From: Chrysomallon squamiferum
Taxonomy: Eukaryota > Mollusca > Gastropoda > Neomphalida > Peltospiridae
Direction: 5' to 3'
NCBI GenBank assembly: GCA_012295275.1
Contig: CM022670.1
Location: 34,698,801-34,710,300 of the forward strand
Length of the DNA: 11,500 nucleotides
In this document: positions 5,701 to 11,200 of the stretch, in pieces
Numbering within the stretch: the stretch's first letter is position 1
Layout of the letters: each line of letters starts with the position of its first letter
Notes under the pieces: model-generated
Database searches by the model: none
What the model saw: only the letters and a program-made list of their open reading frames with translations
What the model was told of the DNA's origin: nothing
Made by a program: the position numbers and the translations under genes

Positions 5701-7715
5701 GAGTCGGGCTTCGACGAGTCGAGCTCGCAGATGTCGCGTTCGGGGATTGAGGATGGTAATTATACGATGGAAAACAGCATGCTTACTCGCTCTCCCAGCT
5801 CAGAGCAGCTCACTCTAGATCAGCTTGTCGCTGAAATGAAAACCGTAGCCCTAGACTGGAGGCCATTCCGCAATGTGCACAACTGCAGCTGTGCAACTCC
5901 TTTCGATCACTATATGAAGAAGGCAAGACTTAATTTCCTGTCCATTGTGCCTCACACCTTTATGTACCATTAACAACAGTTTACATGTCATCATCTCTTT
6001 CAGACCCCATCTTTCAGCCTGATCTTCCAAAATGAACCCGATTGCTGGGCTGCAGTTCTGAATCCTTTCTTACAGCAGCAAAACAATCTCATTTACATCT
6101 TAATCGAAACATCATTTCTGTTCATATTGTTTGCTGGCACATTAATGCACATGTAAAATCTTTTTTTTCTTCCTTAATCTGCAAAAATGGTGTACTTCTT
6201 ATTCTGCTACAGGTAGTTTTTACTGATACGGATGCTGGAAAAAAAAAAAAAAAAAAAAAATGCCATATTGATACTTAAACACTTGGAGACCGAAAATGCA
6301 AGAATATCTGGCACTGATGACATTCAGTCTTAATTGAAGTTTGATTTGTGTAATGAAATTTGATTATTTCAGTTTTAAACTTACAAATCCTAAATGAATG
6401 TCCCAGTTTTATCTGAGCGAGTAGGTACACTTGTTTTCACAATCTGTTTCTTGGTTGTTTATTGAATGCCTGAAGGTGTGATGCACTTTACCTTTTCCTT
6501 TCTCACAAATCAAAAACAGTTTTTTTTTACTTTATCATTTTATAAGATTTTTTTATGTTACAGAAATATTTCTAGACTTCATTTCAGATACTGCTGGTTA
6601 AGAATTGTGAAAGTATAATTTGTATCCAGCTTTTGTTTGTTCTAATACTACTTTTTTGTCTAATCACCTCCTTTACAAATACTCTAAACTCTGATATACT
6701 GTATAAGTGATTTTGATTGAAGTGTATATATAATCTATTAATTATGTTAGATAACAGAAATGTTGCATGACTTAATTATCCAGTTCCTATTATTTCTGAA
6801 TTTCATCTGTTTTTGTTATTAATTAAAACATATAATTATACCTATACACATGTATATGCTGTGAACTAACTGACAAACTAATTTTGATACTTAAAGCATG
6901 CAAAATGCTTCAGTGTGCAATATTCATAAAAGATGTTTCACCTTGAGTATCTTTGTTTTATACAAAAAAATTAAATTTGATTAAAATATATATGCATGAT
7001 CTTTAAATACCAACTAATATACTTTTTCCAGTAGACCAGTTTTGTAATCATGATACTGTTAACAAAAATATAATTTGTAAAACTTTGTATTTTGAATTTT
7101 TGAGATTAATTTGTATCAAGTAACCATAATTTTTTGGTTTCTGATTTTTAAAATGTATAACAAAAATATTTTTGGATAAACATAGATTATTAATAATTGT
7201 TTCAAATAAATAAATAAATAAATAAATTAATTAATTAATTAATAAAAAATACATAAATAAATAATAAATAAAAATAAGTTGACAAATCTTCTATTGTTTT
7301 TTCAAAATAAATAAATAGAATAAATAACTAAACAAGAGCAGTATTATTATTGTTTCTTTTTTTCTGTTTTTGTTTTCTTACATACAAATTTTTAATTTTT
7401 GAATGAAGATTAGATTAAAAATATTTTAAAATATTATAAATATATATTATAATTATAATTATAATTATAAAAACTAATTTTTTTTTTATCAGTTTAAAAT
7501 TTCATTCTGTACTGAGGCTTATTATAATAATATGGATATGTTGATTTTTTCCTTTCCAGTTTCACTGTTGGAAGTGCGGTGAGGTTTTCTGCACACGATG
7601 CATTGCTCGGAACATCCCTCTGCCAGGCCACTACTCTCGCAGACCAGTGTCTGTCTGCAAACCATGCTATCGTCAGATTCGACACTCACCCTCGATGGAG
7701 TTTCCTATCAGTTGA
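1..7715 (+). CDS. Myotubularin-related phosphatase, MTMR6/7/8 subfamily with C-terminal FYVE finger (5'-partial, 9 exons)
   Basis: Joined segments 1-126, 1723-1855, 2240-2349, 2869-2991, 3619-3872, 4196-4330, 4838-4964, 5467-5922 and 7560-7715 give an uninterrupted 539-residue reading frame. Seen directly: the myotubularin signatures [31 protein letters not shown], the active site HCSDGWDRT (catalytic C135, R141), FGHKF, SPVFTQF, SCQFG, TYSLW and FWKGMY; then a coiled-coil candidate, a Ser/Asp-rich linker and an eight-Cys FYVE-type finger. Family knowledge: active myotubularins remove the 3-phosphate of PI3P and PI(3,5)P2 on endosomes, and MTMR6/7/8 pair with the inactive MTMR9 through the coiled coil. 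The region resembles human MTMR6 from about residue 201 on, so about 200 residues with the PH-GRAM domain should lie upstream, for about 740 in total. Vertebrate MTMR6/7/8 lack a clear FYVE finger, whereas FYVE-bearing relatives occur in invertebrates; which of MTMR6, 7 or 8 it matches cannot be decided, so no symbol is given. Confidence 0.93.
204..285 (+). repeat. Tandem duplication, 2 x 41 bp
   Basis: Unit 1 is 204-244 and unit 2 is 245-285, directly abutting. They differ at four of 41 positions (unit positions 3, 11, 12 and 30), all transitions. Both contain the core AACAATATTCATAACT. It lies in intron 1 and does not code. Confidence 0.9.
625..687 (+). repeat. TA-rich repeat tract with 18-nt direct repeat
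   Basis: ATTCCTTTATATATATGT occurs exactly at 625-642 and again at 659-676, separated by a TTTTTATATATATAT stretch and followed by TATGTATATG. It looks like a TA microsatellite that has partly duplicated together with its flank. Confidence 0.85.
1723..1855 (+). CDS. Exon 2, phosphatase domain ([12 protein letters not shown] block)
   Basis: The acceptor is ttcttag|ATCAAT and the donor is GATG|gttagt at 1856. It encodes residues 43-86 plus the first base of codon 87 (133 nt, phase 0 to 1). The peptide starts [15 protein letters not shown] and includes GIENIHVMR, both strongly conserved in MTMR6/7/8. Together with segment 1 it reads TRPK-INAMAN across the junction, exactly as expected for the family (human MTMR6 has TRPKLNAMAN, recalled). 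Confidence 0.93.
1856..2239 (+). other. Intron 2 (GT-AG, 384 nt)
   Basis: The donor is gttagt and the acceptor tattattttccag. Phase 1. The sequence is strongly A+T-biased, with T-rich and ATT-rich runs leading into the acceptor, including a short TA repeat near 2164-2178. Nothing else was recognised in it. Confidence 0.9.
2240..2349 (+). CDS. Exon 3, phosphatase domain (GWLRHI block)
   Basis: The acceptor is ttttccag|TAACTG and the donor TTTG|gtaaat at 2350. The leading TA completes codon 87 (GTA, Val); residues 88-123 follow and the exon ends in phase 0 (110 nt). It reads through [20 protein letters not shown], which matches the conserved SVNDF and GWLRHI block just N-terminal of the active site in MTMR6. 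Confidence 0.92.
2350..2868 (+). other. Intron 3 (GT-AG, 519 nt) with long CU tract
   Basis: The donor is gtaaat and the acceptor (TTG)4-TTTTAG. It contains a perfect TC run followed by an imperfect pyrimidine tract. The acceptor lacks a pure pyrimidine tract and is instead preceded by TTG repeats (2851-2862), so it is UG-rich in RNA. The Ser/Leu-repeat ORFs here are only translations of the TC run. Confidence 0.9.
2628..2815 (+). repeat. (TC)36 microsatellite plus imperfect CT-rich tail
   Basis: A perfect run of 36 TC units covers 2628-2699. An interrupted pyrimidine-rich tract with CTCTCT, TTTCTC and CTCACA pieces continues to about 2815. It is a polypurine-polypyrimidine mirror repeat able in principle to form H-DNA; in the transcript it is a long CU tract of the kind bound by PTB-type proteins. 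It lies about 170 nt upstream of the catalytic exon. Confidence 0.95.
2869..2991 (+). CDS. Exon 4, catalytic P-loop exon
   Basis: The acceptor is gttttag|GCTGTG and the donor TTTCAG|gtacac at 2992. It encodes residues 124-164 (41 codons, phase 0 to 0). The PTP-like active site CSDGWDRT is at 2902-2925: nucleophile C135, acid-type D137 and D140, and R141 are all present, so the enzyme should be active rather than one of the family's dead-phosphatase members. The following [13 protein letters not shown] matches the conserved stretch after the loop. Because the exon is a multiple of three and phase-symmetric, skipping it would remove the active site without a frameshift. Confidence 0.95.
2992..3618 (+). 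other. Intron 4 (GT-AG, 627 nt)
   Basis: The donor is gtacac and the acceptor, after a T-rich tract, tttcctgcag. It contains a TTTTG repeat near 3155-3171, an A19 run at 3260-3278 followed by a short G7 run near 3291, and a CTTCTT run near 3436. No gene was seen. Confidence 0.9.
3260..3278 (+). repeat. Poly(A) run, 19 nt
   Basis: An uninterrupted run of 19 A within intron 4. No target-site duplication or element body was found beside it, so it is read as a simple homopolymer. Confidence 0.9.
3619..3872 (+). CDS. Exon 5, phosphatase domain after the active site
   Basis: The acceptor is tttcctgcag|GCTTTA and the donor TTAAG|gttact at 3873. It encodes residues 165-248 and two bases of codon 249 (254 nt, phase 0 to 2). 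Conserved blocks in order: [28 protein letters not shown], and [11 protein letters not shown], which characterise the C-terminal half of the myotubularin catalytic domain. The donor is weak at +3 to +6 and lies next to an inverted repeat. Read-through into intron 5 would add an AT-derived tail ending at the stop at 4042-4044. Confidence 0.95.
3875..3901 (+). repeat. Perfect inverted repeat, 12-bp arms, 3-nt loop, at the exon 5 donor
   Basis: The left arm is TACTTTTAAAAA (3875-3886), the loop ACG and the right arm TTTTTAAAAGTA (3890-3901). The left arm starts at intron position +3, so donor bases +3 to +6 would be paired in the RNA hairpin. The stem is nearly all A-U, so its stability in the cell is modest. 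Confidence 0.9.
4001..4024 (+). repeat. (ATT)8 microsatellite
   Basis: Eight perfect ATT units inside intron 5, preceded by T-rich sequence. Confidence 0.95.
4196..4330 (+). CDS. Exon 6, end of phosphatase domain (TYSLW block)
   Basis: The acceptor is ttttcag|ATTACA and the donor CTTCAG|gtatta at 4331. The first base completes codon 249 (AGA, Arg); residues 250-293 follow, then AG of codon 294 (135 nt, phase 2 to 2). The peptide [15 protein letters not shown] followed by YVNPLF matches the family's TYSLWPFL and YLNPLY positions. The exon is phase-symmetric. Confidence 0.93.
4331..4837 (+). other. Intron 6 (GT-AG, 507 nt)
   Basis: The donor is gtatta and the acceptor acattttgacag. The intron is A-rich on the + strand, unlike the T-rich introns around it, and its 3' half holds two diverged copies of an about 80-100 nt sequence plus an AAT repeat near 4640-4663. 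No gene was seen. Confidence 0.9.
4594..4809 (+). repeat. Diverged direct repeat pair in intron 6
   Basis: Copy A (about 4594-4696) and copy B (about 4731-4809) both begin AGAACAA, continue as GCAAAAATAAT or ACAGAAATAAT, share AACAAAACA further on, and end with the exact 14-mer TAAATGAAATAACC (4683-4696 and 4796-4809). Copy A carries an extra AAT microsatellite. The boundaries are judged by eye. Confidence 0.65.
4838..4964 (+). CDS. Exon 7, FWKGMY block and start of coiled coil
   Basis: The acceptor is tttgacag|GTTCTG and the donor GAAAAG|gtttca at 4965. G completes codon 294 (AGG, Arg); residues 295-336 follow (127 nt, phase 2 to 0). [19 protein letters not shown] matches the family's FWRNMYHQF region that closes the phosphatase domain. 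The remainder, ending [12 protein letters not shown], has the hydrophobic spacing of a coiled coil that continues in exon 8. The donor is weak, resting on AAG|GT; the choice is supported by the phase and by continuation into the next exon. Confidence 0.88.
4965..5466 (+). other. Intron 7 (GT-AG, 502 nt)
   Basis: The donor is gtttca and the acceptor ttatttacttcag. AT-rich, with CAACAACAAC near 5040 and an ATT repeat near 5252-5265. The frame stays open for 45 codons past the donor, to a stop at 5100-5102, which would give a truncated retained-intron form. No gene was seen. Confidence 0.87.
5467..5922 (+). CDS. Exon 8, coiled coil, Ser-rich linker and first half of FYVE finger
   Basis: The acceptor is tacttcag|AGGATT. 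It encodes residues 337-488 (152 codons, phase 0 to 0). The start, [20 protein letters not shown], continues the coiled coil. Residues about 361-448 are Ser/Asp/Asn-rich and look disordered, including ESGFDES at 415-421 (5701-5721). A Leu-spaced helix, [19 protein letters not shown], leads to W467 and the first zinc-ligand pair C476 and C478. The exon ends at MKK (5922) before a GC donor. Without splicing the frame runs on for 16 codons to TAA at 5971-5973. Confidence 0.9.
6239..6260 (+). repeat. Poly(A) run, 22 nt
   Basis: An uninterrupted run of 22 A in intron 8. No retroposon body or flanking duplication was recognised. Confidence 0.9.
7204..7324 (+). repeat. AAAT/TTAA microsatellite with clustered AATAAA hexamers
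   Basis: (AAAT)n covers 7204-7227 and (TTAA)n about 7227-7243, followed by further AAT and AAAT pieces. AATAAA occurs at 7205, 7209, 7213, 7217, 7221, 7241, 7256, 7263, 7267, 7306, 7310 and 7319. It is most simply a tetranucleotide repeat but is also a dense array of potential polyadenylation signals within intron 8. Confidence 0.88.
7446..7469 (+). repeat. (ATTATA)4 repeat
   Basis: Four perfect ATTATA units, about 90 nt upstream of the exon 9 acceptor. Confidence 0.9.
7560..7715 (+). CDS. Exon 9 (last coding exon), second half of FYVE finger and stop
   Basis: The acceptor is cctttccag|TTTCAC, phase 0. It encodes residues 489-539 and TGA at 7713-7715. Cysteines C491, C494, C499, C502, C521 and C524 complete the ligands begun in exon 8, giving C-X-C-X12-C-X2-C-X4-C-X2-C-X18-C-X2-[15 protein letters not shown] and VCKPCY are recognisable FYVE motifs. 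The protein ends 15 residues after the last Cys. Role by family: binding PI3P or stabilising endosomal membrane attachment, although basic positions of the usual lipid pocket are changed here. The stop is followed by two more in-frame TGA codons. Confidence 0.92.
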   Translation, partial: FHCWKCGEVFCTRCIARNIPLPGHYSRRPVSVCKPCYRQIRHSPSMEFPIS

Positions 7716-7783
7716 TGATGAATTGTCAGACTGGTGTTTAATTCTTTCATTGTGTGAATAATACATATACAGAAAAGAAAGCG

Positions 7784-7805
7784 AAAAAAAAAAAAAAAAA
7801 AAAAA
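7784..7805 (+). repeat. Poly(A) run, 22 nt
   Basis: An uninterrupted run of 22 A, 69 nt after the stop codon. It is genomic sequence, not evidence of a polyadenylated end, as there is no AATAAA just upstream (only AATAAT near 7757). Confidence 0.9.
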
Positions 7806-8585
7806 TAATGATAATAATGCAGTGATAATGATGACATTGCAGAAAGGTGATAAGCACAGAAGACAAATTTATAATATTAATAATATTAAGTGTGTTATTA
7901 ATATACTTGTTTTGTTGTCAGTTCAACGAAAGAGTGTTCGGTGTGTAAAACTGATACATTTGTTGCTGCTTCAGATTGTGTGTGATTTATAAAAAATATT
8001 GCTTGTTAAATTAATTTTACTGACATGAGTGATGATGTATCTTGTACACTGGAGGTATATTTCAAAATCATTGTGGATTACTAGCTGAATATCAACCATA
8101 TGTTTGACATCTCAGACAAAGGGGAAGTTTGAGGAAACTGTGCGTTTTTGTGTTTTATAAATTCTTTTTTATATTCAGTTTTGTCACATCTGTGGTTATT
8201 CTAGCAATTTAGTGTTAAAAGTAGTAACTGAAATAGTAAGTGGGGGGGAGGATCGTAATTAATGTTGTCTTTTACTGTCTTTCACCTTATTTTGTCTTTC
8301 CACAATCATGTTAAAAACCATTCTTGAAAATTAATTGGAATTGATGTAAAAGTTACTGAAGACTGGTATCTATGAATTAATGGCTATGCTATTTATTGGT
8401 ATTTTTTAAAGTGAAGTTATCACAGTTCGTGAAAGAAGTAAGAAATACTTAGAATCAGGATAATTCATCATTAAAAATGAAGAAATAAGAAAAACAACTA
8501 AATTTATGATTACACTATTTTATATCCAAAATGATTAAACCTTTTCTGTGAAGAAAATAATAATGAATTAGTAAATTACCTTGGA

Positions 8586-8591
8586 AATAAA
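8586..8591 (+). terminator. Candidate polyadenylation signal AATAAA (first after stop)
   Basis: The hexamer lies in GGAAATAAAACCC, 871 nt after the stop codon, with a GT-containing stretch (AGTTTGTGGAGTAG) about 20-35 nt downstream. It is the best-placed proximal signal, but AATAAA is frequent in AT-rich DNA. Confidence 0.45.
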
Positions 8592-8942
8592 ACCCTGTTA
8601 TCTCTATTCCAGTTTGTGGAGTAGAAGCTTATTTCATATTAACCTACAACATTTTGTACTTGCATTATACAGAGCAGCACCTTAAAGCCAGTATTTTTCT
8701 GTGTGCACAAATCACTGACTGGTTGTCTTATTTTAATCAAGAACATTTTTATTTGTATTTCTATTATTCTTCTTCTTATTTTTAAAAAGTGATTTAATAT
8801 AATTTTGTATTAAAACATCTAGCTAAGCTTTTAAGACCTCTGCACAAACATCTTGTCTTGTACATTTGTTTATTGTTTCTTGTTAAATTTCATCTGGCTG
8901 CTAGGTACTAGACATGTTGTATGTAAATCCTGTTGATAAAAA

Positions 8943-8948
8943 AATAAA
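8943..8948 (+). terminator. Candidate polyadenylation signal AATAAA
   Basis: AATAAA, overlapping a second hexamer at 8947, immediately followed by the TA/GT-rich inverted repeat at 8951-8990 and then TTGTTGTGATC. A possible second polyadenylation site. Confidence 0.35.
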
Positions 8949-8950
8949 TA

Positions 8951-8990
8951 AATATATGTGTATATATATATACATATATACACATATATT
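8951..8990 (+). repeat. Perfect inverted repeat, 17-bp arms, 6-nt loop
   Basis: The left arm AATATATGTGTATATAT (8951-8967) is exactly complementary to 8974-8990. The loop is ATATAC. It would form a 17-bp hairpin in RNA if the 3' UTR extends this far, or a cruciform in DNA. Confidence 0.92.
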
Positions 8991-9638
8991 ATTTCCATTG
9001 TTGTGATCATGACTCAGTGCAATAGTAACAATACAAGTTATTGTTGATATATTTTGTTTTATTTTTGTTGCCGTTTTTATTTCTTTCGCACATTAAATTT
9101 CTTTCTGTATGCACATTATTTTAACGTTTACTTTCTGAATTATAAAGATATGTATAGATTTTCTAAATGTGTTTATTATGACGGAAACACAACAACAACA
9201 AAAAAAGAAATCATAATAATAAAATTATATATACACATAATACTAATAGTGTTATATAAATGTCTTTAAAAATTGTTTAAAATTAATAATATATATTACT
9301 CTTTTCCAGTTAATAATAATGTCTTCTCCAAAACATCATATATAAAGTTTTAAAAATATTCTATATATCACAATATTACATCATTTGAGGGCATCAGTTT
9401 AATTGTAAGTGAAATAAAATAACTATCAGAAATTATACACAATGTTTTAATCTCCATTTTTTCTTAATCTAGTCACTGGATTTAGGACATTTTATATTTA
9501 TACATAAACTGTTTGGAGCGAAGGGAATAAAAATATAAATAATAATAATATACCTGAATGAGATGTACGAAATGATTATATTAATCTATAATATATTCAT
9601 TTAAATTTTGTATTCTTTGAGTATGTTTTGCTTACATC

Positions 9639-9652
9639 ATGCATGCATGCAT
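9639..9652 (+). repeat. (ATGC)3AT self-complementary repeat
   Basis: ATGCATGCATGCAT is a 14-nt perfect palindrome built from the ATGC unit. Confidence 0.9.
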
Positions 9653-9780
9653 ATTAAATTCATTATGAACATCTTAATCCATATATAATTCCAAAATTAA
9701 TTTACCTATATGATACATGCAGGAAACATACTAGGATACATAGATTTTCAAAGAAATTATTTTTATTTGGATTGTTCTGC

Positions 9781-9820
9781 TTTTGTTTTATTTAGTTTTT
9801 TTTTGTTTTATTTAGTTTGT
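9781..9820 (+). repeat. Tandem duplication, 2 x 20 bp, T-rich
   Basis: TTTTGTTTTATTTAGTTTTT (9781-9800) is repeated at 9801-9820 with one change at unit position 19 (T to G). Confidence 0.9.
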
Positions 9821-11194
9821 TTTTTTCATGCTTTTTCAGCTTAATTTGTCCTAACATCATTAAAGATTTGGTTAATCAAAACTGCTTAAAGAAATAATTT
9901 TTAAATGTAAAAGGTCACATATTGAGTTAATTTTTGTTTGGATTTTGAAAATAATAAATGGTACTGGTTGTATTATTTTCTCTACATCAAAACATTCCAT
10001 TATTTCTAAAATTGTATTAAATCATGTAAAATTATTTAGATTTGTTTCCTGAAGTACAAAAATTTTTGAAGGTAAAAGTAAAATTATATAAACCTGTGTT
10101 AACCAAAGCAAATTTCATTGATTCATACTACTTGCTATTTATTTTACGCATTTTTCAATTTCCAATATTTTTCGTTTTTAAATTTAAAAAAAAAAAAATT
10201 TTTTTTAATTTTCTATCATTAATATTGCCTATATAGATTTGTTGTAATTTATCCAGTTAATTTATAACAATTTGCGAAGATTATGGCATACATGACTAAT
10301 TTGATGTGTACTTGTAAATAAATTAATTTGGGTTCTTTAATCAGACTGATGTATCTGGGATATGTATCCAACAAAAGATTTAATATTATTATGTACTAAA
10401 ATGCTATACATTTTTTTAAAACAAATATTATCAGGAACTGTGTTAAATTAATATTGGTACATTTTCACTTTTCTTTCTTTGGTTAAAGAATCAGAAAACT
10501 GCAGTAAAATGAATTCATTTTGATCTATAATAATTTTATTTTTATTTAAAAATTAAAGCATCATGTCTTTATAGATGAAAACTGATGCGACTCAGTTCAT
10601 TTTGATAACCAGGAATTTGATTTTTAATTTCAGTATTAATATTTTTTAAAGAATTTAAATCATGTCTGTACAGATTATATTGCCGTATCAAAAGAACAAT
10701 CCAATTAAGAGCTACACCTGTTGTTTGTGCCAGATTTAGTTTTATGTGGCTTTAAGACAACAAATACATACAAAGTAAAATCTTTCCTTTTTCACTTGTT
10801 GATCACTCTTGCTGTTTATGCAATTGTAGAAGTGTACAGTTTATTACAAAGAGCTACTTGTAGATCTGTGTAAAATGATATATATATATATATAATCTGT
10901 TAATACTGACATACATAATAGAGAAATAAAATATGATTTAGACATCATTTTTTTGTTTTGTTCTGTTTTACAATATATATTTTCTTCTCATTTAGTTATG
11001 AAAACTTATAAACAGGGTATCTGCAATTGACTGCCAACTGAAGTAACCTTTCTACAACAGAATATGGATTCCAAAATCAATAACTTTCAATGGCAAAAAA
11101 TGTTTTCAAATTTTTACATGACTTTGTTGATACAAACCATATTCAATGAGTAATTTATTAAAAATATATAAAATACCTGCAAAATTTGTATATA

Positions 11195-11200
11195 AATAAA
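11195..11200 (+). terminator. Candidate distal polyadenylation signal AATAAA
   Basis: AATAAA directly preceded by TGTATATA (11187-11194) and followed by GGTGGATTTC. If used, the 3' UTR would be about 3.5 kb. Low certainty. Confidence 0.25.

Larger units (their letters stand above)
5923..7559 (+). other. Intron 8 (GC-AG, 1637 nt), splits the FYVE finger
   Basis: The donor is ATGAAGAAG|gcaaga and the acceptor tttcctttccag at 7559. The GC donor is supported because it joins MKK in phase 0 directly to FHCWKCG, restoring the FYVE spacing, and because AAG|GCAAG is close to the known GC-AG donor consensus; no GT donor in suitable phase is nearby. The intron contains an A22 run (6239-6260), an AAAT/TTAA repeat region with many AATAAA hexamers (7204-7324) and an ATTATA repeat (7446-7469). 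No internal gene was recognised. Confidence 0.85.
7716..8610 (+). other. Probable 3' UTR (minimal extent, to first AATAAA)
   Basis: AT-rich sequence following the stop, with an A22 run at 7784-7805 and ATT/AAT-rich pieces. The first AATAAA after the stop is at 8586-8591, so the shortest well-signalled transcript would end near 8605-8615. The true 3' end is not determined and may be further on, since more signals follow. No ORF of note was found. Confidence 0.5.

Noticed and set aside
6239-6260. Poly(A) runs (also 3260-3278 and 7784-7805) as tails of retroposed SINEs or processed pseudogenes
   Set aside because: No tRNA-like or gene-like body upstream, no target-site duplications seen by eye; all three are adequately explained as homopolymer expansion.
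9054-10236. Small ORFs at 9054-9269 and 10042-10236 as a downstream gene
   Set aside because: Low-complexity Phe, Tyr, Lys and Ile-rich translations with homopolymer runs, no exon-like composition and no conserved motif.
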